Origin: Actinoplanes sp. TFC3
Lineage (GTDB): Bacteria; Actinomycetota; Actinomycetes; Mycobacteriales; Micromonosporaceae
Reading direction: 5' to 3'
Assembly: GCF_001553785.1 (NCBI RefSeq)
Contig: NZ_LOJP01000001.1
Span: 343,287-407,286 of the forward strand
Length of the DNA stretch: 64,000 nt
Positions 42,997 through 50,680 of the stretch are shown here, in pieces; within the stretch, counting starts at the first letter, position 1, and each line of letters starts with the position of its first letter. Below the pieces are notes generated by a model. The model ran no database searches, was not told the DNA's origin, and worked only from the letters and a program-made list of their open reading frames with translations. A program made the position numbers and the translations under genes.

Positions 42997-45816
42997 GTGC
43001 CGAGCAATGCCAGGACGACCCGTCTGGTCATCGTCGAGTCCCCGTCGAAGATCAAGACCATCGCCGGCTACCTGGGCCCCGACTATGTCGTCGAGGCCTC
43101 CTTCGGCCACGTCCGCGACCTGCCGAAGAACGCCGCCGACGTCCCCGCCAAGTACAAGGGCGAGTCGTGGGCGCGGCTCGGAGTCGACGTCGACAACGGC
43201 TTCCAGGCGCTCTACGTGGTCTCCGCCGACCGCAAGGCGCAGATCGCCAAGCTGCAGAAACTCGCCAAGGAAGTCGACGAGATCCTGCTGGCCACCGATG
43301 AGGACCGCGAGGGCGAGGCAATCGCCTGGCACCTGGTCGAAACGATCAAGCCCAAGGTCCCGGTCAAGCGGATGGTCTTCCACGAGATCACCCGCCCGGC
43401 CATCCAGGCCGCCGTCGCAAACCCGCGCGAAATCGATCGAGACCTGGTCGACGCGCAAGAGGCCCGGCGCATCCTCGACCGTCTTTACGGGTACGAGGTC
43501 AGCCCGGTCCTCTGGAAGAAGGTGATGCCCCGGCTCTCCGCGGGCCGGGTCCAGTCGGTCGCCACTCGCATCGTGGTCGAACGCGAGCGGCAGCGCATGG
43601 CGTTCCGCTCGGCCGAGTACTGGGACATCAACGCCCAACTCGCCGTGCAGGGCCAAGTCGAGGGCCCCCGCACCTTCAGCGCCACACTGATCGCGCTGGA
43701 CGGCGACCGCATCGCCACCGGCAAGGACTTCGAACCCAACACCGGCAAAGTGCGCCCCGGCGCCTCGGTGGTGCACTTGGACGGCGACGGCGCCCGCGGG
43801 CTGGCCGCCCGGCTCGAGGACCGGCCGTTCGCGGTCACCCGGGTCGAGGAGAAGCCGTACCGGCGCAAGCCCTACCCGCCCTTCATCACCTCGACCCTGC
43901 AGCAGGAGGCCGCGCGTAAGCTGCGGTATTCCTCGTCGCAGACCATGCGCACGGCCCAGCGGCTGTACGAGAACGGTTACATCACCTACATGCGAACCGA
44001 CTCGGTGAACCTCTCCGAGACGGCGCTGACCGCGGCCCGCCGGCAGATCGCCGAGCTCTACGGCGAGCGCAACGTGCCGACCCAGCCCCGCCGCTACACC
44101 GGCAAGGCCAAGAACGCCCAGGAAGCGCACGAGGCGATCCGACCCGCAGGGGAGAATTTCCGCACCCCCGGCGAGGTGGCCAATGAGCTCTCCACCGACG
44201 AGTTCCGGCTGTACGAGCTGATCTGGCGCCGCACGATCGCCTCCCAGATGACCGACGCGGTCGGCAACTCGGTCTCCATCCGCATCCGCGCCACCTCCAC
44301 CGCGGGGGAGGAGGCGGACTTCGCGGCGACCGGTAAGACGATCACCGACCCCGGCTTCCTGCGCGCCTACGTCGAGTCCTCCGACGACGAGAACGCCGAG
44401 GCCGAGGACGCCGAGCGTCGCCTTCCCAACCTGGTCAAGGACCAGCCGCTGACCGCCGAGGAACTCGCCGCGGCCGGCCACCACACCTCACCGCCCGCCC
44501 GCTACACCGAGGCGTCGCTGGTCAAGGCGCTGGAGGAGCTGGGCATCGGCCGCCCGTCGACCTACGAGTCGATCATGCGAACAATCCAGGACCGGGGGTA
44601 CGTGGAAAAGCGCGGTCAGGCGCTGATCCCGTCCTTCCTGGCGTTCGCGGTCATCGGGCTACTCGAAGGCCACTACCCGCGCCTGGTCGACTACAACTTC
44701 ACCGCCGCCATGGAAAGCAGGCTCGACGACATCGCCGGTGGCGACCACGCGTCGCTGGACTTCCTCACGTCCTTCTACTTCGGTAGCGAGACCGCCAGCG
44801 CCGAGGACGCCATCGCCCGAGCCGGCGGCCTGAAGAAGATGGTGACCGAGAACCTCAGCGCCATCGACGCGCGCTCGGTCAACTCCATCCCGCTCTACAC
44901 CGATGACGAAGGACGCAACGTCGTCGTCCGCGTCGGTCGCTACGGCCCCTACCTGCAGCGCCAGCTCCCGGAAGCCACCGAGGAGTCAGCCGACGACCGC
45001 GTCTCGATCCCCGAGGGCGTGGCTCCCGACGAGCTCACCCGGGAGAAGGTCGACGAGCTCTTCCTCGGCGGTGGTGGCGAGCGCATCCTCGGCCAGGACC
45101 CGGCCAACGGCGACGAGGTCCAGGTCAAGTCCGGCCGCTACGGCCCGTACGTCCAAGCCGGCGAGCGCACGTCCTCGCTGTTCCGCAACCAGACCCCGGA
45201 CACGCTGACCCTCGACGAAGCCCTCAAGCTCCTCACCCTGCCCCGCATCCTCGGCACCGACCCCGAGGGTGCCGAGATCAGCGCCGCCAACGGCCGCTAC
45301 GGCCCGTACGTCAAACGCGGCACCGACTACCGCTCGCTGGACAGCGAAGAAAAGCTGTTCACGGTCACCCTCGACGAGGCCCTGGCCCTGCTGGCGGCAC
45401 CCAAGACCCGCCAGCGCCGAGCAGCAGCCCCGCCGCTGCGCGAGATGGGCCCCGACCCGGCGACCCAGAACCCGCTGGTGATCAAGGACGGCCGCTTCGG
45501 CCCGTACGTAACCGACGGCGAGTACAACGCATCGCTGCGGCGTGGGCAGACGCCGGAGGAACTGACCCTCGAACAGGCCTCCGAGATGCTGGCGGAGAAG
45601 CGAGCCAAGGGTCCGGCGCCGAAGAAGAAGGCAACCAAGAAGGCCGCGGCGAAGAAGACAGCCGAGCCGGCCAAGAAGGCTGCAACCAAGGCCACGGCTA
45701 AGAAGGCGCCGGCCAAGAAAGCCACGGCGGCCAAGGCTGTGAACGGGGCGCCCGCAGCCAAGAAGGCGGCTGCCAAAAAGGCTGCCCCGGCAAAGGCCGC
45801 CGCCTCGGCCGAGTAG
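42997..45816 (+). CDS. topA: DNA topoisomerase I
   Basis: Type IA topoisomerase of 939 residues that relaxes negative supercoils. TOPRIM domain includes VIVESPSKIKTIAGYLG (about 9-25) and the metal site ATDEDREGEAIAWHL (about 100-114). Active-site Tyr331 is in GYITYMRTDSVNLSE. The C-terminal third has repeated topoisomerase C-terminal modules (SGRYGPYVQAGE, NGRYGPYVKRG, DGRFGPYVTDGE) and no zinc ribbons, then a Lys/Ala-rich tail of about 75 residues (KKAAAKK repeats), as in mycobacterial TopA, where the tail helps processivity. GTG 42997 follows GGGAG. Confidence 0.97.
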   Translation: MPSNARTTRLVIVESPSKIKTIAGYLGPDYVVEASFGHVRDLPKNAADVPAKYKGESWARLGVDVDNGFQALYVVSADRKAQIAKLQKLAKEVDEILLATDEDREGEAIAWHLVETIKPKVPVKRMVFHEITRPAIQAAVANPREIDRDLVDAQEARRILDRLYGYEVSPVLWKKVMPRLSAGRVQSVATRIVVERERQRMAFRSAEYWDINAQLAVQGQVEGPRTFSATLIALDGDRIATGKDFEPNTGKVRPGASVVHLDGDGARGLAARLEDRPFAVTRVEEKPYRRKPYPPFITSTLQQEAARKLRYSSSQTMRTAQRLYENGYITYMRTDSVNLSETALTAARRQIAELYGERNVPTQPRRYTGKAKNAQEAHEAIRPAGENFRTPGEVANELSTDEFRLYELIWRRTIASQMTDAVGNSVSIRIRATSTAGEEADFAATGKTITDPGFLRAYVESSDDENAEAEDAERRLPNLVKDQPLTAEELAAAGHHTSPPARYTEASLVKALEELGIGRPSTYESIMRTIQDRGYVEKRGQALIPSFLAFAVIGLLEGHYPRLVDYNFTAAMESRLDDIAGGDHASLDFLTSFYFGSETASAEDAIARAGGLKKMVTENLSAIDARSVNSIPLYTDDEGRNVVVRVGRYGPYLQRQLPEATEESADDRVSIPEGVAPDELTREKVDELFLGGGGERILGQDPANGDEVQVKSGRYGPYVQAGERTSSLFRNQTPDTLTLDEALKLLTLPRILGTDPEGAEISAANGRYGPYVKRGTDYRSLDSEEKLFTVTLDEALALLAAPKTRQRRAAAPPLREMGPDPATQNPLVIKDGRFGPYVTDGEYNASLRRGQTPEELTLEQASEMLAEKRAKGPAPKKKATKKAAAKKTAEPAKKAATKATAKKAPAKKATAAKAVNGAPAAKKAAAKKAAPAKAAASAE

Positions 45817-45862
45817 TCGCCTGCCAAGTTGGCACATCGAAGGGCGTGACGACTTGTTGCGC

Positions 45863-45873
45863 GACTAGTAGTC
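45863..45873. promoter_or_regulatory. Palindrome upstream of the Panacea/PIN pair
   Basis: GACTAGTAGTC is a perfect palindrome around a central G, about 65 bases before the Panacea gene start. Position suits autoregulation of a toxin-antitoxin operon. Short site, modest support. Confidence 0.35.
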
Positions 45874-45937
45874 TTGTGCTCGGTAAGTAGGGCGCTGCCG
45901 ATTCCCGGCAGTCCTGGCTAGCTGAGGAGTGTGTGCC

Positions 45938-46639
45938 ATGCTGGTTGAAGCTGTGCGACCAATCGAGCGGGGTGATCACATGCTGCGGGCCGATGACGTG
46001 GCTGCTGTGATCATCGCCCGGTCTGGCCCTTGGATCGACGTTATGAGCGTCCAGAAGCTCTTGTTCTACGCTCAAGCGTGGAAGCTAGCGATCACCGATG
46101 AGCCGCTATTCGCTGAATGCTTCGAAGCGTGGCCAGAGGGACCCGTACTGCCGTCCGTCCTTCTTGCCCGCCAGGGTGGATGGGCCGGTCAGCAAATTTT
46201 GCGAGAGTCGGCACAGGTGGCCTTGAGCGACGAAGCGTCGAATTTGCTGACGCTGGTGCTGCGGACCTACGGCTCACTCTCCGCAGATCAATTGGAAGCG
46301 CTCGTCAAAACTGAATTGCCGTGGCAGGAAGCACGTGCCGATTTGCCCGAGGGTGCTCGCGGTGCGGAGCTCATCAGTGAGCAGTCGATGGCACAGTTCT
46401 TCCGTTCGCATCGTCGCCTTGATGGCAGGAATGCAGCCTTCCTGGCGACTGTCGGTATTCACGTGTGGGAGTCGGGGTTTATGGTCCCGCCTGATATTGA
46501 CGCGTTTATTGAATCGCTGGGCCCGGAGTTTTCGGACCCCGGAGACCACCCGTGGGGCAGCTCGAATCTCGACCCGGGTCCGAGATACGACGGCGAGGGT
46601 ACTGAGGAGGAGCGCCGCCCGGCCGATACGGGTGCCTGA
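45938..46639 (+). CDS. Panacea (DUF4065/SocA-like) domain protein, likely antitoxin
   Basis: A 233-residue protein with an N-terminal Panacea domain (about residues 15-150): VMSVQKLLFYAQAWKL and FEAWPEGPVLPSVLLARQGGW match the family motifs L-x-KLLYfaq and AW-x-x-GPV-x-x-vY. The domain occurs in SocA and GepA-like proteins and acts as an antitoxin domain with many toxin partners. The C-terminal 70 residues are acidic and low-complexity (EGTEEERRPADTGA). ATG 45938 is eight bases after GAGGAG. Two bases separate it from the PIN gene. Codon use is visibly less GC-biased than topA, suggesting acquisition. Confidence 0.82.
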   Translation: MLVEAVRPIERGDHMLRADDVAAVIIARSGPWIDVMSVQKLLFYAQAWKLAITDEPLFAECFEAWPEGPVLPSVLLARQGGWAGQQILRESAQVALSDEASNLLTLVLRTYGSLSADQLEALVKTELPWQEARADLPEGARGAELISEQSMAQFFRSHRRLDGRNAAFLATVGIHVWESGFMVPPDIDAFIESLGPEFSDPGDHPWGSSNLDPGPRYDGEGTEEERRPADTGA

Positions 46640-46641
46640 TC

Positions 46642-47292
46642 GTGGGATTAAGCGACGAGGGGCAACGCCACCAAGTGGTGTTCGACTGCAACGTGTATCT
46701 CGACGTGGCGCGCGTCCTGGGCGAACCATTCACCTGGGAGAAGTTCCTCGCTATGTCAGCGAGGCTGAACGCAGTCCCATTGCCGCATCCAATCGATGGT
46801 GCATTCGATTCTTTGCGCGCGATTGCCGTCACCATGCCGGGCTGCTTCCCCGGACAGGGGGCGCTCGAGGTCTGGACGTCCAGCCATATCGACAGGATGG
46901 TGCGAGGTAAAGCGGTGCAGTCCGCCGATCGTGACCCGGTATCAGGGGAGTGTGGTCTGGGCTGGAGCAAAAAATCTGGTCAGGCCCTGGTTGATGACCT
47001 GATCCATGGTCTTGCCGACGAGTGCGGCGGCACTCTCGGCCGCACAGATACGGACGGTAAACCGCCTCTCGATCATGAGGATGGCCTGATCTATGGAGCT
47101 TGCCAGACCCTGACAGGCATAGACGGCTTGGCGCGAGTCTACTGCGTGACGCGCGACCGGGAGTTTTTGCAGTTCTACAGTAAAGGGAGGTTGCGAAAGC
47201 ACAGCCGAGTGATGTCGCCGGCGACCTTCGTGGCGTATCTGCGGCATGCCTCAGCAACGGCGTCCATTCGCAGATTTCCTAGACCGTCGTGA
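46642..47292 (+). CDS. PIN-like domain protein, likely toxin
   Basis: A 216-residue protein with a PIN-fold pattern: strand 1 QVVFDCNVYLDVAR with Asp15 (the DxN position typical of PIN nucleases), a mid acidic pair in LDHEDGLIYGACQ (Glu146, Asp147), and VYCVTRDREFLQF with Asp172. These four acidic residues would bind Mg2+ for RNA cleavage. The linker between strand 1 and the acidic pair is longer than in VapC toxins. GTG 46642 starts two bases after the Panacea gene, so the two are one operon. Toxin role is inferred from the pairing. Confidence 0.75.
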   Translation: MGLSDEGQRHQVVFDCNVYLDVARVLGEPFTWEKFLAMSARLNAVPLPHPIDGAFDSLRAIAVTMPGCFPGQGALEVWTSSHIDRMVRGKAVQSADRDPVSGECGLGWSKKSGQALVDDLIHGLADECGGTLGRTDTDGKPPLDHEDGLIYGACQTLTGIDGLARVYCVTRDREFLQFYSKGRLRKHSRVMSPATFVAYLRHASATASIRRFPRPS

Positions 47293-47315
47293 CGAGTTCT
47301 GCTGAACGAGTGCAG

Positions 47316-48605
47316 CTAGTCGCCGAGGACCTGGTGCAAGTAGGCGTTGGTGAAGACTCGGGCTGGGTCGAGCTGGTCTCGTACCGCTAGGAAGTCGTTG
47401 AATTTGGGGTAGGCGCGACGCAGGGACTCCGCGTTCCGATAGTGCATTTTGCCCCAGTGCGGCCGGCCTCCCAGCGGCTCGCACACCGCTTCGAAGGCGC
47501 GGAAGTAAGGCTCGTAGGGCGTGCCCGAGTACTGGTGGATCGCCACATATGCGGAGTCGCGGCCGTAGCCGTGGGACAGCCAGATGTCGTCGGGGCCGGT
47601 GAAGCGGACCTCGACGGGGAACTGGATTTTGAACGGCAGGGTTTCGATGATGCGGGGCAGGGTGGCCAGCACTTCGGGGAGGTGTTCGCGGGGGATTTCG
47701 TATTCCATCTCCACGAAGCGAACTCGGCGGGTGGTGCAGAAGACCCGGTCCGAGCGGGCTGTGTACGTACGGGCGGTCAGTGCTCTGGCCGCGACTGCGC
47801 TGATTGCCGGGACCATTGCGGGGATCTTCTGGCCCAGGCGGCACGCGCCCTCGAAGACCGTGTTCGACAGGAACTCCTCGTCCAGCCAGGTGCGCAGGCC
47901 GGGCAGCGGGCGGTCGGCCACCTCGACCTTGTTGTTGCGCTTGAGCTGCGCACGGTCGGTGTACGGATACCAGTAGAACTCGAGGTGCTCGTTGCTCTCG
48001 ATCTCCGACGGCAGGCCCCTCAGCACCTCGGCCAGCGGCATCGGGCGCTCGTCGGCCAGCAGGTAGAACGCCGGTACGCAGCGCAGCGTCACCTCGACCA
48101 GGATGCCCAGCGCACCAAGGCTGAGCCGGGCCGCCGGGAACAGCGGTGATGCCGAGTCGATGTGCAGCACCTCGCCCGTGCCGGTGACCAGGGTGACCGC
48201 CTCGACCACGGAGGCGAGCGTGGAGTGCTTGGCCCCAGCGCCGTGCGTACCCGTCGAAATGGCTCCGGCAATGGTCTGCTGGTCGATGTCGCCCAGGTTG
48301 GGCATGGCCAGCCCCAGCTTGGCCAGCACCTCGTTGAGCTGGTGCAGCGGCATGCCCGCCTCGACGGTGACCAGATTTCCCTCCACCGACACCAAACGGT
48401 TGAGCCGGCTCAGCACCACGCGCTGGTCGTCGGCCACCGCGATTGCGGTGAAGGAGTGGCCGCTTCCTATCGCTTTGACCTTTCGGCCTGTGGCCATTGC
48501 CTCCTTGACCAGGGCCGATACCTCGTCCACGGTGCCGGGGGTGAGAACGTTCGCGGCGTGGGAATGCTGGTTGCCGCCCCAGTTGCGCCAGGTCAGATCA
48601 GTCAC
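47316..48605 (-). CDS. D-arabinono-1,4-lactone oxidase family FAD enzyme
   Basis: FAD-dependent aldonolactone oxidoreductase of 429 residues. The PCMH-type FAD domain (about 15-185) shows GRKVKAIGSGHSFTAIAVAD and LGDIDQQTIAGAISTGTHGAGAKHSTLASVVEAVTLVTG; the C-terminal ALO domain has HWGKMHYRNAESLRRAYPKFNDFLAVRDQLDPARVFTNAYL, with the conserved HWGK. Related enzymes oxidise L-gulono- or D-arabinono-lactone. GTG 48605 (VTDLTWRNWGGNQ) fits the family start. Divergent from a TetR gene that may control it. Confidence 0.92.
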   Translation of the reverse strand: MTDLTWRNWGGNQHSHAANVLTPGTVDEVSALVKEAMATGRKVKAIGSGHSFTAIAVADDQRVVLSRLNRLVSVEGNLVTVEAGMPLHQLNEVLAKLGLAMPNLGDIDQQTIAGAISTGTHGAGAKHSTLASVVEAVTLVTGTGEVLHIDSASPLFPAARLSLGALGILVEVTLRCVPAFYLLADERPMPLAEVLRGLPSEIESNEHLEFYWYPYTDRAQLKRNNKVEVADRPLPGLRTWLDEEFLSNTVFEGACRLGQKIPAMVPAISAVAARALTARTYTARSDRVFCTTRRVRFVEMEYEIPREHLPEVLATLPRIIETLPFKIQFPVEVRFTGPDDIWLSHGYGRDSAYVAIHQYSGTPYEPYFRAFEAVCEPLGGRPHWGKMHYRNAESLRRAYPKFNDFLAVRDQLDPARVFTNAYLHQVLGD

Positions 48606-48760
48606 GCGAGGGGTCCTGTCGGGGGGAGGGGGCGAGAGGGGATGAACGGACAGTCGCACAAAACCGGTAATGCCGGGTGACGTTGGCGTCCCGTCGATGC
48701 CCCTCGCTCGTTGATCCGAGTAACGTTCCGATTATCACTGCTGAGAGGGAGTGGCGACGC

Positions 48761-49390
48761 GTGTCGACACCAACCGTCACCACCGGACCGCTGCGGCGCG
48801 TACCGGTGCAGGGCAGAAGCGTTGCCCGGGTTCAGCGCATGCTCGATGCCTGCGCCGAGCTGGTCGATGAGGTCGGGTACGAGGGCCTGACCACCACCCT
48901 GCTGGCCGAACGCGCCGAAGTAGCCATCGGCTCGGTCTACCAGTTCTTCCCCGACAAGCGGGCCATCGTGCAGGCCCTGGCCATGCGTAACATGGACGCT
49001 TACCTGCAGAGCCTGTCCGCGCGCTTCGCCAACGAGACGTTCGCCCACTGGTGGGACGGCGTTGACGCGGCGATCGATGCGTACATCCACATGCACCGCA
49101 GCGTGCCCGGCTTCCGCACGCTGCACTTCGGCGACGTGGTGGACCTGCACCTGCTCGACGCCGAGCGGGACAACAACGCCGTCATCGGTGACCGGCTGGC
49201 CGAGCTGCTGGTCGAGCAGTTCCAGCTGATCGACCGGGCTCGGCTGCGGTTCGCGCTGCTGATCGCGGTCGAGTCGGCGGACGCGCTGATCAAGCTCGCG
49301 TTCCGGCGTGAGGTGACCGGCGACGAGGCCGTGCTGATCGAGGCCAAGGCGCTGATCAGGGAATACCTGCACCGTCACGTGCAGGCCTGA
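48761..49390 (+). CDS. TetR family transcriptional regulator
   Basis: A 209-residue TetR-type regulator. The DNA-binding domain (about 18-70) has VQRMLDACAELVDEVGYEGLTTTLLAERAEVAIGSVYQFFPDKRAIVQAL; the rest is a helical ligand domain of the AefR/C-terminal TetR type. GTG 48761 lies ten bases after GAGGGAG; the upstream frame is not conserved. It lies between the divergent lactone oxidase and the convergent aldolase-like gene; no clear operator palindrome was seen in the 155-base gap 48606-48760. Confidence 0.88.
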   Translation: MSTPTVTTGPLRRVPVQGRSVARVQRMLDACAELVDEVGYEGLTTTLLAERAEVAIGSVYQFFPDKRAIVQALAMRNMDAYLQSLSARFANETFAHWWDGVDAAIDAYIHMHRSVPGFRTLHFGDVVDLHLLDAERDNNAVIGDRLAELLVEQFQLIDRARLRFALLIAVESADALIKLAFRREVTGDEAVLIEAKALIREYLHRHVQA

Positions 49391-49400
49391 CCCACGCCGG

Positions 49401-50606
49401 TCAACCGAGGAACGCATACCCCTCTCCCCGGTACGTCGGGGCTGGCGCCGCCGTGTCGCCGTCGATGAGGTGCACCTCATTGACGTGCTCGCAGGGCTCG
49501 CCGGCCTTGGCGTGACGGAACCACACCCGGTCGCCGGGACGCAGCTCGTCGGCGGCCGGACCGACCAGCGGGGTCTGCACCTCGCCGGCGCCCTCGTCGG
49601 CGCGGAAGCGCAGGCCGGCCGGGAGCCACGGAGTGGGCTGGCGGGACGGGCCGGTGGGACCGGAGGCAATCCAGCCGCCGCCGAGCACCGTGGCGATCCT
49701 CGGGGCCGGGCGGCGGACCACCGACAGGCCGAAGAAGGTCGCCGGGGTGGGCTGCCACGCCCGGTAGGCGTCGAACAAAGTGGGACCCATCAGCCCGGAG
49801 CCAGCGGTGAGCTCGGTGACCGAGGGGTCCGCGGCGGTGAGGGCGAGGCTGCCCGTGCCGCCGCCGTTGACGAACTCCAGGTCGGCGTGCTGCCGGACCG
49901 CCCGGACGGCGGCCATGCGACGGCGGAGCAGCTCGGGCAGTGCCCGGCGCTGCATCACCCGGATCGCCCGGGCGCGCAGGGCCTGGCCGGGTGGCTTGTC
50001 GCCGACACCGGCGATGTGGGCCTCGTACGCCATCATGCCGACGAGCCGGAAGCCGGGCCGCGCGACCAGGCGGCGGGCCAGCTCACCGGCCTGCGCGGCG
50101 GAGTGGACGGGGGAGCGGCGGACCCCGATGTGCATCGGCCCGGAAGGGCGCCACGAGGCGTCGAGTTCGAGGCAGATCCGTACGTCGGGGCGCCGGCGCG
50201 GATGCGTTACCGCATCGACCACGTCGAGGTGGGCCGTGCTGTCCACCATCAGGGTGATCGCGGCGGCCAGTTGCGGGTCGCCGGTGAGCTCGGCGATCGC
50301 GGTGCGGTCCACGGTCGGATAGCCGACCAGCACGTCGTCGCTCACGCCGGTGCGCACCAGCCAGATGGCCTCTTTCAACGTGTACGCCATGACGCCGGCC
50401 CACTCGGGCCGTTGCAGGACGCGCTCCAGCAGCGCGCGGACCCGTACCGACTTGCTGGCCACCCGGATCGGCTTTCCGGCCGACCGCAGCGCCAGTGCGG
50501 CGGCGTTGGCGTCGAAGGCGGCCAGGTCGACCGCGGCCAGCGGCGTCTCCAGGGTCGCCGTTGCGCGGTCCAGCCGCGTCTGTAATGCCAGGCGTTCAGC
50601 GATCAC
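49401..50606 (-). CDS. PLP-dependent amino acid deaminase/aldolase (DSD1/D-threonine aldolase type)
   Basis: Fold-type III PLP enzyme of 401 residues. The alanine-racemase-like N-terminal barrel has IRVASKSVR with the PLP lysine (about residue 52) and later FVNGGGTGS for phosphate binding. The C-terminal D-serine-dehydratase-like domain holds HAKAGEPCEHVNEVHLI, whose His and Cys match the zinc site of eukaryotic-type D-serine dehydratase and D-threonine aldolase. Substrate is therefore a D-hydroxy amino acid or similar; exact reaction not decidable. Adjacent to lactone oxidase and TetR genes, a grouping seen in other actinomycetes. Confidence 0.87.
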   Translation of the reverse strand: MIAERLALQTRLDRATATLETPLAAVDLAAFDANAAALALRSAGKPIRVASKSVRVRALLERVLQRPEWAGVMAYTLKEAIWLVRTGVSDDVLVGYPTVDRTAIAELTGDPQLAAAITLMVDSTAHLDVVDAVTHPRRRPDVRICLELDASWRPSGPMHIGVRRSPVHSAAQAGELARRLVARPGFRLVGMMAYEAHIAGVGDKPPGQALRARAIRVMQRRALPELLRRRMAAVRAVRQHADLEFVNGGGTGSLALTAADPSVTELTAGSGLMGPTLFDAYRAWQPTPATFFGLSVVRRPAPRIATVLGGGWIASGPTGPSRQPTPWLPAGLRFRADEGAGEVQTPLVGPAADELRPGDRVWFRHAKAGEPCEHVNEVHLIDGDTAAPAPTYRGEGYAFLG

Positions 50607-50680
50607 TTTTGCAACCTATCGGCTCGAGAAGCAACGCGAAAGACATTCATTTATGTGCTACCCGGACGGGCGCAGCCACG

